In this document: positions 33,663 to 42,198 of the stretch, piece after piece
How the letters are laid out: every line of letters begins with the position of its first letter
Numbering within the stretch: the stretch's first letter is position 1
Assembly (NCBI GenBank): GCA_963767565.1
Contig: CAVYEG010000016.1
Location: forward strand, 1-64,000
Source of the DNA: Palsa-504 sp963767565
GTDB lineage: Bacteria > Actinomycetota > Actinomycetes > Streptosporangiales > Streptosporangiaceae
DNA: 64,000 nt
Direction: 5' to 3'
Position numbers and translations under genes: made by a program
Notes under the pieces: generated by a model
Databases searched by the model: none
Seen by the model: the letters and a program-made list of their open reading frames with translations, nothing else
What the model was told of the DNA's origin: nothing

Positions 33663-35024
33663 ATGAAGACAGTCAGGCTCGGGGCCGGCATGGCCTTCTG
33701 GGGCGACAGCGTCCGCCCGGCCGTCGAGATGGTGGAGCGGGCCGACATCGACTACCTGTGCTGCGACCACCTGGCCGAGCTCACCATGTCCATCCTGTCC
33801 AAGCAGCAGCAGAAGGACCCGGCCTTCGGGTACACCAGGGACGTCCTCGACCTGCTGCGCGGGGCGCTGCCGACCTGCCTGGACCGGGGAATCAAGGTCG
33901 TCACCAACGCGGGCGGCGCCAACCCCCGGGGCTGCGCCGAGCGGGTCATCGGGCTGGCCAAGGAGCTGGGCCTCAGCCCGGTCAAAGTGGCCGTGGTGAC
34001 CGGCGACGACATCCGGGATGACATCGACCGGCTGATGGACCTCGGCGTGCCGTTCACCAACATGGACACCGGCGGGGACCTGGCCGCGGTCCGCGACCGG
34101 CTCACCCACGCGTCGGTGTACACCGGATGCGAGGGCATCGTCGAGGCCCTCGAGGCGGGCGCCGACGTGGTAGTGTGCGGCCGCGTCACCGACATCGCGC
34201 TGTACCTGGGCCCGCTGATCCACGAGTTCGGCTGGGCTCCCGACGACTGGCCCCGGCTCGGCATGGCCGCCGCGGTCGCGCACGCCGTCGAGTGCGGCGG
34301 GCAGGCCACCGGCGGCCTGTACGCGGGCGGCTGGCAGGACGTGCCGGGGCTGGAGACGCTCGGCTACCCGATCGCGGAGGTCTCCGACGACGGGACCGCC
34401 GTCATCACCAAGACGCCGGGCAGCGGGGGCCGGGTCGACGTCGGAACGGTCAGCGAGCAGATGATCTACGAGATCCTCGACCCGGGCAACTACCTCACCG
34501 CCGACGTGACGGCCGACTTCACCGGCCTCACGCTGGAGGAGATCGGGCCGGACCGGGTCCGCATCGCCGGCGCGACCGGCCGCCCGCGGCCGGACACCCT
34601 CAAGGTCAACATGGGCTACCGGGCGGGCTTCGTCGGCGAGGCGGTGTTCAGTTACACCTGGCCGGACGCCTACGCCAAGGCCCAGCGCGGGCTGGCTTTC
34701 CTGCGCGAGCGGCTCCGCCGGGCGCAGTTCAGCTGCGAAGCCGAGATCGTGGAGTACATCGGCCACAACTCGATGTGGGGCAGCCGGGTGCCTGAGCCCG
34801 ACGACCCGGAGCTGATGGAGATCGTCATGCGCTACGCCGCGCGCTGCTCGACCGCGGCCGAGGCGCGCAAGGTGTTCACCGAGTGCGTCCCGCTGTACAA
34901 CAACGGGCCCGCCGGGGTGGCCGGCGTGGGCACGCGGCCGCCGCTCAAGGAGCTCTTCGCGCTGTGGCCCTGCCTGATCCCCCGGGACCACGTCCGCCAG
35001 TCGGTCCAGCTGCTGGAGGCCTGA
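33663..35024 (+). CDS. Acyclic terpene utilization AtuA family protein (DUF1446)
   Basis: A 453-residue DUF1446 protein. VRLGAGMAFWGDSVRPAVEM, YLCCDHLAELTMSIL, TNAGGANPRGCAERV, GRVTDIALYLGPL, CGGQATGGLYAGGW, TKTPGSGGRVDVGTV and YRAGFVGEAVFSYTW follow the order of this family. AtuA is named from the citronellol/geraniol-degrading gene set of Pseudomonas; its biochemical role is not settled. It occurs with carboxylases or with acid-degradation genes. GGGGAG lies before the ATG. With AtuA_C, a hydratase and a dehydrogenase it makes an operon under the palindrome at 33604. Confidence 0.87.
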   Translation: MKTVRLGAGMAFWGDSVRPAVEMVERADIDYLCCDHLAELTMSILSKQQQKDPAFGYTRDVLDLLRGALPTCLDRGIKVVTNAGGANPRGCAERVIGLAKELGLSPVKVAVVTGDDIRDDIDRLMDLGVPFTNMDTGGDLAAVRDRLTHASVYTGCEGIVEALEAGADVVVCGRVTDIALYLGPLIHEFGWAPDDWPRLGMAAAVAHAVECGGQATGGLYAGGWQDVPGLETLGYPIAEVSDDGTAVITKTPGSGGRVDVGTVSEQMIYEILDPGNYLTADVTADFTGLTLEEIGPDRVRIAGATGRPRPDTLKVNMGYRAGFVGEAVFSYTWPDAYAKAQRGLAFLRERLRRAQFSCEAEIVEYIGHNSMWGSRVPEPDDPELMEIVMRYAARCSTAAEARKVFTECVPLYNNGPAGVAGVGTRPPLKELFALWPCLIPRDHVRQSVQLLEA

Positions 35025-35027
35025 ACA

Positions 35028-35363
35028 ATGACGCAGCCGATCCGCGTGGCCGATCTCGCGCACGGCCGGTCCGGCGACAAGGGCGACACCTGCAACGTCG
35101 GCCTGGTCGCCTACGACGAGGCCGGCTACCAGAAGTTGTGCCGCGAGCTCACCGCGGAACGGGTCCGGGCCCACTACGGCGACCTCGTGCTGGGCACGGT
35201 GACGCGGTACGAGATGCCCGGCATCCGCGCGCTCAACTTCGTCCTGACCCGCGCCCTGGACGGCGGCGGGACCATGTCGCTGCGCTCGGATCACCTGGGC
35301 AAGGTGATGTACGCCTGGCTGCTTCGGATGGAGCTGAACGGGCCGGAGCGCTCCGGTGCCTGA
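35028..35363 (+). CDS. AtuA_C domain small protein
   Basis: A 111-residue protein: RVADLAHGRSGDKGDTCNVGLVAYDE, RYEMPGIRALNFVLTRALDGGG and SLRSDHLGKVMYAWLLRMEL, the ferredoxin-fold domain normally fused to or encoded next to AtuA. GGAGG of the previous gene's end serves as its ribosome binding site, three bases after that stop. It presumably forms a complex with the AtuA-like protein. Its end overlaps the next gene by eight bases. Confidence 0.85.
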   Translation: MTQPIRVADLAHGRSGDKGDTCNVGLVAYDEAGYQKLCRELTAERVRAHYGDLVLGTVTRYEMPGIRALNFVLTRALDGGGTMSLRSDHLGKVMYAWLLRMELNGPERSGA

Positions 35364-36165
35364 ACCGGTCCTGCTCGACCGGCGCGGGACGCTGGGCCTG
35401 GTCACCCTGAACCGGCCCGCGGAGCGCAATCCGCTCGACCGGCAGACGGCCGGCGCGCTGCGGGATGCCTTCCAGTGTTTCTTCGCCGATCCCGACGTGC
35501 GCTCGGTGGCCGTGACCGGGGCCGGCCCGGCCTTCTGCGCCGGGGGTGACCTGCGGCAGATGGGGCAGCTGGGAGAGATGGGGGCTGAGGATGCCTACGC
35601 CTGGCCGGCCGCCATCGTCGAACTGCACCAGATGATGCTCCAGGCGCCCAAGCCGGTCATCGCCGCGGTCAACGGCCCGGCCTACGCGGGCGGCCTGGGC
35701 CTGGCCGGCCTGGCCGACGTGGTGCTGGCCAGCCGGGCCGCCCGGTTCGCCATGCCGGAAGTCAAGATCGGCCTGTTCCCGATGATCATCGTGGCCCAGC
35801 TGGTCCGCTCGCTGCCCCGCAAGCTGCTGCTCGAGATGATGATGACGGGTGAGCCCATCGACGCCGAGACGGCCCATCGCGTCGGCTTCGTCAACCACGT
35901 GTACGACGGCCCCGCCGAGCTGATGGCGGCGGTCGATGACTTCGGCGGGCGGTTCGCCCGGGTCAGCCCGCAGGCGGTCCGGCTCGGGCGGCGCGCGTTC
36001 CTGCTGCTGTCGGAAATGCCGCCCGCGCAGGCGCTGGACGCCGCGCAGTTCCTGAACCTGCCGTTCTTCCTCGGCGCGGACCTGCGAGAAGGCGCCGCTG
36101 CCTTCCTGGACAAGCGGCCGCCGTCCTGGTCCGAGCCGCCGGATACGCACCTACGCGAGGAGTAA
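35356..36165 (+). CDS. Enoyl-CoA hydratase/isomerase
   Basis: A 269-residue crotonase: LVTLNRPAERNPLDRQT, FCAGGDLRQMGQLG, KPVIAAVNGPAYAGGLGLAGLADVVLA and a C-terminal LDKRPPSW. A GTG start inside the AtuA_C gene indicates translational coupling. In Pseudomonas atu/liu sets, crotonases hydrate isohexenylglutaconyl-CoA or methylglutaconyl-CoA, so a glutaconyl-type substrate is possible but unproven. Confidence 0.85.
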   Translation: MPEPVLLDRRGTLGLVTLNRPAERNPLDRQTAGALRDAFQCFFADPDVRSVAVTGAGPAFCAGGDLRQMGQLGEMGAEDAYAWPAAIVELHQMMLQAPKPVIAAVNGPAYAGGLGLAGLADVVLASRAARFAMPEVKIGLFPMIIVAQLVRSLPRKLLLEMMMTGEPIDAETAHRVGFVNHVYDGPAELMAAVDDFGGRFARVSPQAVRLGRRAFLLLSEMPPAQALDAAQFLNLPFFLGADLREGAAAFLDKRPPSWSEPPDTHLREE

Positions 36166-36170
36166 AGGTC

Positions 36171-37364
36171 ATGCCCACCGGGATCGAGCAGTCCGATGCG
36201 GCGGCGCTGGGAGCGCTAGTCCGCGAGTGGGGAACCAAGGTGGTGCGGCCCCGGTTCCGGCAGCTCGAGGAGACCGGCGAGTTCCCCCGTGACCTGTACC
36301 GGGAAATGGGCGAGCTCGGCTTCTTCGGCTGCTGCTTCCCCGAGTCGCTGGGCGGCACGGACGCCGGCTTCGCCGCGCTCGCCGTCGTGGCGGAGAGCCT
36401 GGCCTGGGTCTACCCGCCGCTGTCCGCCGCCATGAACCTCCAGGCGGCGACCGTGCCGCTGACCATCGCGAACTGGGGCCGTCCCGAGCTGGTCGACCGG
36501 TTCGTGCCGGGCCTGATCCAGGGCACGCTGCTCGGCTGCAACGCCATGACCGAGCCGGACGGCGGCACGGACTTCCTGGGCGCGATGCGGACCAGGGCCG
36601 TGCGTGACGGTGACGATTTCGTGCTCAACGGCGCCAAGATGTGGATCACCAACGCCAACGTGGCCCAGGTCGCGGTGGTGTACGCCAAGACCGACCCGGA
36701 CCTGGGCCACCGCGGGGTGTCGGCTTTCGTGGTGCCCACGCAGACCCCGGGCTTCCAGGTCAGGAGGGTGCCCTGCCGCGTGCTCGGCAACCTGATGCCC
36801 ACCAACGCCATCACCCTGGACGACGTCCGCGTCCCGGCCGGGAACCTGCTCGGCGAACCGGGCCAGGGCTTCGTCGTGGCCATGAACGCGATGGACTTCG
36901 GCCGGCTGTCGGTTGCCTCCCGCTCGGTGGGCCTGGCCCAGGCCTGCCTGGACGCCGCCCTGGCGTACGCGGACCAGCGCGAGGCCTTCGGCCAGAAGAT
37001 CGGCGAGTTCCAGCTCATCAAGAAGCCGCTGGCCGACATGACCTGCGAGGTTGCCGCGGCCCGGGCGCTGGTCGCGGCCGCGGCGGCGCGATATGACGCC
37101 GGCGACATCGCCACCAGGGAAAGCTCGATCGCCAAGTACTACGCCGGCGAGGTGGCTAACCGGGCGGCCCAGGCCACGGCCGAGATCTTCGGCGGCTCGG
37201 CCTTCAGCGACGAGTTCCCGGTCAGCACGTACCTGAACTACGCGAAGCTCTGGCAGACCGGCGAAGGCTCGGCGAACATCCAGGCCCTGCTGATCGCCGA
37301 CGACGCCCTGGGCTGGAAGCGGATGGACCGGCACCGGACCGTCCGCCGCGCGCTGGCCAGCTAA
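36171..37364 (+). CDS. Acyl-CoA dehydrogenase (glutaryl-CoA/short-branched type)
   Basis: A 397-residue acyl-CoA dehydrogenase: NAMTEPDGGTDFLGAMRTRA, LNGAKMWITNANVAQVA, REAFGQKIGEFQLIKKPLADM, FGGSAFSDEFPVSTYLNYAKLWQTGEGSANIQ. The glutamate in TGEGSANIQ is at the usual catalytic position. GAGGAGTAAAGG precedes the ATG, five bases after the hydratase stop. It ends the AtuA operon; about 200 non-coding bases follow before the importer. Confidence 0.87.
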   Translation: MPTGIEQSDAAALGALVREWGTKVVRPRFRQLEETGEFPRDLYREMGELGFFGCCFPESLGGTDAGFAALAVVAESLAWVYPPLSAAMNLQAATVPLTIANWGRPELVDRFVPGLIQGTLLGCNAMTEPDGGTDFLGAMRTRAVRDGDDFVLNGAKMWITNANVAQVAVVYAKTDPDLGHRGVSAFVVPTQTPGFQVRRVPCRVLGNLMPTNAITLDDVRVPAGNLLGEPGQGFVVAMNAMDFGRLSVASRSVGLAQACLDAALAYADQREAFGQKIGEFQLIKKPLADMTCEVAAARALVAAAAARYDAGDIATRESSIAKYYAGEVANRAAQATAEIFGGSAFSDEFPVSTYLNYAKLWQTGEGSANIQALLIADDALGWKRMDRHRTVRRALAS

Positions 37365-37414
37365 GACCAGGCCGGCCAGGCCACGAGGCAGTCGAGAAAA
37401 CTTCGGCTAGGGAC

Positions 37415-37456
37415 TGGACGTCCTAATCTAGGATCATTATAGTCATCATTACAATG
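37415..37456 (+). promoter_or_regulatory. Promoter/operator region of the ABC importer
   Basis: TCCTA-ATC-TAGGA is a perfect inverted repeat at 37421-37433, followed by ATCATTATAGTCATCATTAC. CTAATCTAGGAT is shared, in inverse orientation, with the P450 promoter at about 10501-10512. It lies 114 bases before the binding-protein ATG; the intervening stretch 37457-37569 shows no gene. Confidence 0.5.
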
Positions 37457-37569
37457 AACTGCATCGGCCCCGCCGCGCGCCCCTGGCGTAGGCACGGGCC
37501 ATCCCGTTCGCCGGCTCGGCGATCAATCCCACCCACGTGCATCAACTCGCGGACCTTACGGAGCATCAC

Positions 37570-38775
37570 ATGACACCGAGACGAAGGATCGGGGGCAGAA
37601 CCAGGCTCGGCGCGGCGGTCATCGTCGTGGCCGCCATGGGCGCGCTGAGCGCGTGCAGCACCTCTGCCAGCAGTTCCAACCCGTCCACCAGCGGCACCAC
37701 CGGCACTACCGGCTCTGGCCTGCCGTCGAAGATCCAGCTGTACTCGATCCAGGACGCGAGCGGCCCGGCCGGAGCGGTCGGCGTGGACGACGAGGACGGC
37801 ATCAACCTCGCGATCAGCCAGATCAACGCCGAGCACGTGCTCGGCTCCTCGACGCTGAGCATCACCTACGGCGACGACGCCACGAACCCGGCCACCGCGG
37901 CCAGCCTGGCCACCGCCGCCACCACCGCGCACTACCCGCTGGTCATCGGCCCGCCGTCGAGCGGCACCGCGGTCGCGGTCGCGCCGATCCTGTCCCGCGC
38001 CAGCGTGCCCACGATCTTCACCCAGGCCGGCGGACCGGGCACCCTGCTCAGCAAGTACATGTTCCGGCTGACGCCGCTGCAGACCGACCGGATCCCGCTG
38101 GCCTACAAGTGGCTGCAGGCCGAGGGCATCAAGACCGTGGCCGTCCTGGATGACTCTGACTTCCCGACCGAGGTGTCGCTGGCCCAGGAGACCGCGGCCG
38201 ACGGGCCGAAGTACGGCTTCAGGGTCGTCGGCACCGCGTCCGCGCTGGCCGCGCAGTCGAACATCTCGGCCGAGATCTCCAAGCTGCTGTCCTACCACCC
38301 CCAGGCCATAGCGCTGGACGTGGTGCTGACGCAGAACGCCACCGCGGCCAGCGAGCTCAAGCAGGGCGGCTTCACCGGCAAGATCATCGCCGAGGACGGC
38401 GCGGGCAACGGCACCCTGAGCGGGGCCGGCGGCGCGGCCAACGGCGTTGTCTGGGCCTCCGACTGGGTGCCCGGTGCCCCGTTCGGCTCCATCTCCGCGG
38501 CGTTCACCAAGGCCTACGAGGCGAAGTACGGCACGAAGCCGAGCGACTGGGCCGCGGAGGCCTATGACGCCACCTTCTACGCCGCCCGGGCCATCAAGAT
38601 GGCCAACTCCGTCTCGCCCACCGCGGTCGACGCCGCGCTGATCAGCGAGGGGGAAGCCGGCTTCACCGGGGTGCTGGGCCAGGCCAAGGTCATAGACGGC
38701 CAGGAACAGGCCACCCCGGTCCTGGTCCAGTGGCTCAACGGCGCAGCCGTGCCGATGGCCAACCAGAATCCCTAG
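37570..38775 (+). CDS. ABC transporter substrate-binding lipoprotein (branched-chain amino acid type)
   Basis: A 401-residue lipoprotein. RRRIGGRTRLGAAVIVVAAM is the signal segment and LSAC the lipobox, followed by a Ser/Thr-rich linker. The body is a type 1 periplasmic-binding fold: LYSIQDASGPAG, INAEHVLGSSTLSITYGDD, VIGPPSSGTAVAVAPILSRA, VLDDSDFPTEV and AYDATFYAARAI. This family binds branched-chain amino acids but also aromatic and alicyclic acids in degradation loci. ACGGAG lies before ATG 37570. Next to a complete LIV-type set, it is the likely uptake receptor for the island's substrate. Confidence 0.9.
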   Translation: MTPRRRIGGRTRLGAAVIVVAAMGALSACSTSASSSNPSTSGTTGTTGSGLPSKIQLYSIQDASGPAGAVGVDDEDGINLAISQINAEHVLGSSTLSITYGDDATNPATAASLATAATTAHYPLVIGPPSSGTAVAVAPILSRASVPTIFTQAGGPGTLLSKYMFRLTPLQTDRIPLAYKWLQAEGIKTVAVLDDSDFPTEVSLAQETAADGPKYGFRVVGTASALAAQSNISAEISKLLSYHPQAIALDVVLTQNATAASELKQGGFTGKIIAEDGAGNGTLSGAGGAANGVVWASDWVPGAPFGSISAAFTKAYEAKYGTKPSDWAAEAYDATFYAARAIKMANSVSPTAVDAALISEGEAGFTGVLGQAKVIDGQEQATPVLVQWLNGAAVPMANQNP

Positions 38776-38817
38776 CCGCCGTCGCGGTTCGAGAACCGAC
38801 CCGGAGGGAGGTGCACT

Positions 38818-39711
38818 ATGGAGCAGGTCATCAACGCGATCGTGCTGGGCTCGTGCTACTGCTTGTTCGCTCTCGGGCTCAGCCTGACCTGGGGCACGCT
38901 GAACGTCCTGAACCTGGCTCACGGAGCCGTGTTCATGTTCTCCGCCTTCACCTGCTACCTGATTACCCAGCGGCTGAACGCTCATATTCCGCTCTGGGTG
39001 CTGGCCATCATCGCGATGGCGGTCGGGGCGGTTCTCGAACTCGCACTTGACGTGGGGGTTTTCCGGCCGATCAGAAGACGCGCGAAAACGTTGCGGGACG
39101 CCGAGCTGGCGATGCTCATCGCCAGCATCGGCGCCGCCACGATCCCGGTCACCATCGCTCAGCAGGTGACCGTGGACAGCCCGTTCTCGCTCACCCGCAC
39201 GGCGATCACCACCGGCGAGTTCCATTTCGGCAGCGTCTACGTCACCACGATCGAGATCGTTATCGTGGCGGTCACCCTGGCCGCGACCATCGCCCTGGCC
39301 CTCTGGCTGCAGCGGACCAGGAACGGCCGGGCGCTGCGCGCCCTGGCCGTCGACACAGAAACCAGCGGCCTGATGGGCATCAGCCAGAGCCGACTGTCGG
39401 CCCTCGCGCTGGTCTTCTCCGGCGCCTCGGCCGGCATCGCGGGCGTGTTCCTGGCCATCTTCCTGGACAGCCTGACCCCGGAGTCCGGGCAGGATCTGCT
39501 GCTCAAGGCGTTCGCCGCGGTGGTCATCGGCGGCGTGGGCAGCGTCTGGGGCACCCTGGTCGGGGCCATGATCCTGGCCAGCGGAGAGACACTGGTCAGC
39601 GCCACGACGTCGGGCACCTGGACCGACGCCGTGTCGTTCGCGCTGATCATCCTCATCCTGCTCGTCATGCCGAGCGGACTGTTCCGGCGATTGAGGGTGG
39701 ACCGCACGTGA
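38818..39711 (+). CDS. Branched-chain amino acid-type ABC permease (LivH-like)
   Basis: A 297-residue inner-membrane permease with about eight hydrophobic segments. NAIVLGSCYCLFALGLSLTW and LNVLNLAHGAVFMFSAFTCY are the LivH N-terminal blocks, and RNGRALRALAVDTETSGLMG followed by KAFAAVVIGGVGSVWGTLVG forms the EAA-like cytoplasmic loop region. CGGAGGGAGG precedes the ATG. The stop overlaps the LivM-like GTG. Confidence 0.9.
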   Translation: MEQVINAIVLGSCYCLFALGLSLTWGTLNVLNLAHGAVFMFSAFTCYLITQRLNAHIPLWVLAIIAMAVGAVLELALDVGVFRPIRRRAKTLRDAELAMLIASIGAATIPVTIAQQVTVDSPFSLTRTAITTGEFHFGSVYVTTIEIVIVAVTLAATIALALWLQRTRNGRALRALAVDTETSGLMGISQSRLSALALVFSGASAGIAGVFLAIFLDSLTPESGQDLLLKAFAAVVIGGVGSVWGTLVGAMILASGETLVSATTSGTWTDAVSFALIILILLVMPSGLFRRLRVDRT

Positions 39712-40691
39712 ACATCTGGTACGAGGCACACGCCACGCTGTTCCAGACGACGGCGATCTACGTCCTGCTCGCGCTCAGCTTCCAGGTCGTATTGAAGTCA
39801 GGGATCTTCTCCTTCGCCAGCGTCGGCGCGTTCGGCATCGGCGCCTATACGGCGGCCAACCTGGCCACCCGCGGTGTCCCGCTCATCGTCACCCTGCTGA
39901 TCGTCGTGGTCGCGATGGCCGCCGTCGGTTACCTGCTCGCCATCCCGCTCATGCACCTGCGCGGGCTGTACCTGGGCATGGTCACGTTCGCCATCGACGA
40001 GATCCTGGTGGTGGTCGCGACCAACGGCGGCAAGATCACCGGCGGCGCCGTCGGCCTGTTCGGCGTACCGCTCGAGATCACCACGCTCGGGCTCGGCCTG
40101 GTCGCGGTCATCGGCGTGCTGCTGGTCAGCCAGCTCGAGCGGCACAGCGTGGGACGCGCGATCGAAGTGCTGCGCGACGACGAGCAGCTGGCCCGCAGCG
40201 TGGGCGTCGAGGTCGGCAACTACCGCAAGCTCATCTTCGCGCTCAGCGCCGCCCTGGGCGGCGTCGCCGGCGCGCTCAACACGCTGAACTTCAGCACGGT
40301 CACGCCGGGCAGCTTCGGGTTCACCCTGATCGTGGCCGGGCTGACCATGGCCATCGTGGGCGGGATCGGATCGTGGCGCGGGGCGGTCCTGGGCGCCATC
40401 TTCGTGGCCTGGTTCCCGTCGGTCTCCTCCGCATTGGGCGGTTACCGGTCGATCGTCTACGGCGTCCTGGTCATCCTGGTCGTCGCCTATGAACCGGACG
40501 GCCTGCTCGGGATCATCCGCTGGGTGATCCGGGGCGGACGCGGCCAGCTGGCCCGCCGCCGGTCCGCCGTCCCGGCGCCGGCCGGCGCCGCACCAGCCAC
40601 GCCGCCGGGTGATTCACCCGCCGCGCCGGCCGGCGGCTCGCTGGCCGGCGCGACGGAGCTAGGGAGGAGCGGACATGACGCCACTTCTTGA
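39708..40691 (+). CDS. Branched-chain amino acid-type ABC permease (LivM-like)
   Basis: A 327-residue membrane permease. FSFASVGAFGIGAYTAANLA, LRGLYLGMVTFAIDEILVVV, LRDDEQLARSVGVEVGNYRK and VAGLTMAIVGGIGSWRGAVL match LivM proteins. The last 50 residues form an Ala-Pro-Gly-rich cytoplasmic tail containing GAAPATPPG and SPAAPAGG-like repeats. The GTG start overlaps LivH; the 3' end overlaps the ATPase gene by 17 bases. Confidence 0.9.
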   Translation: MNIWYEAHATLFQTTAIYVLLALSFQVVLKSGIFSFASVGAFGIGAYTAANLATRGVPLIVTLLIVVVAMAAVGYLLAIPLMHLRGLYLGMVTFAIDEILVVVATNGGKITGGAVGLFGVPLEITTLGLGLVAVIGVLLVSQLERHSVGRAIEVLRDDEQLARSVGVEVGNYRKLIFALSAALGGVAGALNTLNFSTVTPGSFGFTLIVAGLTMAIVGGIGSWRGAVLGAIFVAWFPSVSSALGGYRSIVYGVLVILVVAYEPDGLLGIIRWVIRGGRGQLARRRSAVPAPAGAAPATPPGDSPAAPAGGSLAGATELGRSGHDATS

Positions 40692-41460
40692 TGTCACCGA
40701 CGCCAAGGTTCACTTCGGCGGCGTGCACGCGGTCGACGGGGTATCGATCCAGCTTCAGGACGGTGCCCTGCACGGCCTGGTCGGTCCCAACGGCAGCGGG
40801 AAGAGCACCTTGCTCGCCGCGCTGTCCCGGATGACCGACCTGACCGACGGCCGCCTGTCCTTCAAGGGCCATGACTATCAGCGGGACTCGGCTCCGGCCG
40901 TGGCCAGGATGGGCATCGGCCGCACGTTCCAGGCGGTCCGGGTCATGTCGTCGCGCTCGGTGCTGGAGAACGTGATGCTCGGCGCGGATGCCGGGATCTT
41001 CGGCCCCGGCATCGTGGGCAACTGGCTGCTGCCGTGGCGGACCCGTCGGCACGAGCGGCAATGCCGGGAGATGGCCGTGGCGGCGATCGAGCGCCTGGAG
41101 CTGACCGGGATGGAGAACCACCTGGTCGGCACGCTGTCGTACGGCACGCAGCGCCGGGTGGAGATCGCCCGGGCGGTGGCCGCCCAGCCCGCCGTGCTGC
41201 TGTTCGACGAGCCGACCGCGGGCATGAACCGGGCCGAGCGCGACGAGGTCGCCGAGGTCATGCGGACCTTGCAAGCGGGCGGCCTGGCTCAGGTGCTGGT
41301 CGAGCACGACATGCAGATGATCACCGACGTCTGCGATCACGTCTGGGTGATGAATTTCGGCAAGCTGATCGCCGAGGGCAAGCCGGAGGCCGTGGTAAGC
41401 GACCCGGCGGTCCAGGAGGCCTACCTAGGAAAGCGGGGTGAAGAGGATGTCAATCCTTGA
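40675..41460 (+). CDS. ABC transporter ATPase (LivG-like)
   Basis: A 261-residue ATPase: Walker A GPNGSGKST, Q-loop GRTFQAVRV, signature LSYGTQRRVEIARAVA, Walker B VLLFDEPTAGMN and the switch histidine in LVEHDM. The QRR variant after the signature is typical of LivG. GGAGCGGAC precedes the ATG. It partners with the LivF-like ATPase to drive import. Confidence 0.9.
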   Translation: MTPLLDVTDAKVHFGGVHAVDGVSIQLQDGALHGLVGPNGSGKSTLLAALSRMTDLTDGRLSFKGHDYQRDSAPAVARMGIGRTFQAVRVMSSRSVLENVMLGADAGIFGPGIVGNWLLPWRTRRHERQCREMAVAAIERLELTGMENHLVGTLSYGTQRRVEIARAVAAQPAVLLFDEPTAGMNRAERDEVAEVMRTLQAGGLAQVLVEHDMQMITDVCDHVWVMNFGKLIAEGKPEAVVSDPAVQEAYLGKRGEEDVNP

Positions 41461-42169
41461 GGTCACCGGCCTGCACGTCCGCTACGGCGGCGTGGTAGCC
41501 GTGCGCGGCATCGACCTGTCCCTGGATCTGGGCCGTATCGAGGTAATCCTGGGCGCCAACGGCGCGGGCAAGACCTCCAGCCTGCGAGCCATCTCCGGGC
41601 AGCTCAGGCAGGAGGCGGGCAAGATCATCTGGGACGGCACGGACATCTCCCGGTGGCCCTCCTACAAGGTGGCCAGGGCCGGGCTGGTCCTGGTCCCGGA
41701 GGGACGCAAGGTCTTCGCTCCGCTCAGCGTGCATGAGAACCTGCTGCTCGGCGGGTACGTCAAGCACTCCGAGTCGCGGCGTGAGCAGCTGCTCAAAGAG
41801 GTCCTGGAGCTGTTCCCGATCCTGGGCCAGCGCAGCCGCCAGCCGGCCGGGCTGCTCAGCGGCGGCGAGCAGCAGATGCTCGCGCTCGGCCGGGCCATGA
41901 TGTCCGCGCCCAAGGTAATCCTCATGGACGAGCCGTCCATGGGCCTGGCCCCGGTGGTCGTGGACGCCGTCATGGACGCCATCGCCGACATCTCGAGCAC
42001 CGGCATCGGCGTCCTCATGGTCGAGCAGAACGCCATGGCCGCGCTGCGCGTGGCCAGGTCCGCGGTGGTGATGGAGCGCGGGCACCTGACGCTCACCGGG
42101 TCGGCCACCGAGATGCGCAGGCACCCAGACGTGGTGAAGGCCTTTCTCGGCGATCGGGCCGGAAAGTGA
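41447..42169 (+). CDS. ABC transporter ATPase (LivF-like)
   Basis: A 240-residue ATPase: Walker A GANGAGKTS, LVPEGRKVFAPLSVHENLLLG, signature LSGGEQQMLALGRAMM, Walker B VILMDEPSMGLAPVVV and LMVEQNAMAAL. These features are those of LivF. ATG 41447 gives the usual family N-terminus (MSILEVTGLHVRYGG); GTG 41438 with AGGA upstream is possible. It overlaps both LivG and the next start region. Confidence 0.9.
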   Translation: MSILEVTGLHVRYGGVVAVRGIDLSLDLGRIEVILGANGAGKTSSLRAISGQLRQEAGKIIWDGTDISRWPSYKVARAGLVLVPEGRKVFAPLSVHENLLLGGYVKHSESRREQLLKEVLELFPILGQRSRQPAGLLSGGEQQMLALGRAMMSAPKVILMDEPSMGLAPVVVDAVMDAIADISSTGIGVLMVEQNAMAALRVARSAVVMERGHLTLTGSATEMRRHPDVVKAFLGDRAGK

Positions 42170-42198
42170 CGGCGGCACGAGAGGAAGGAAGGGTCACC

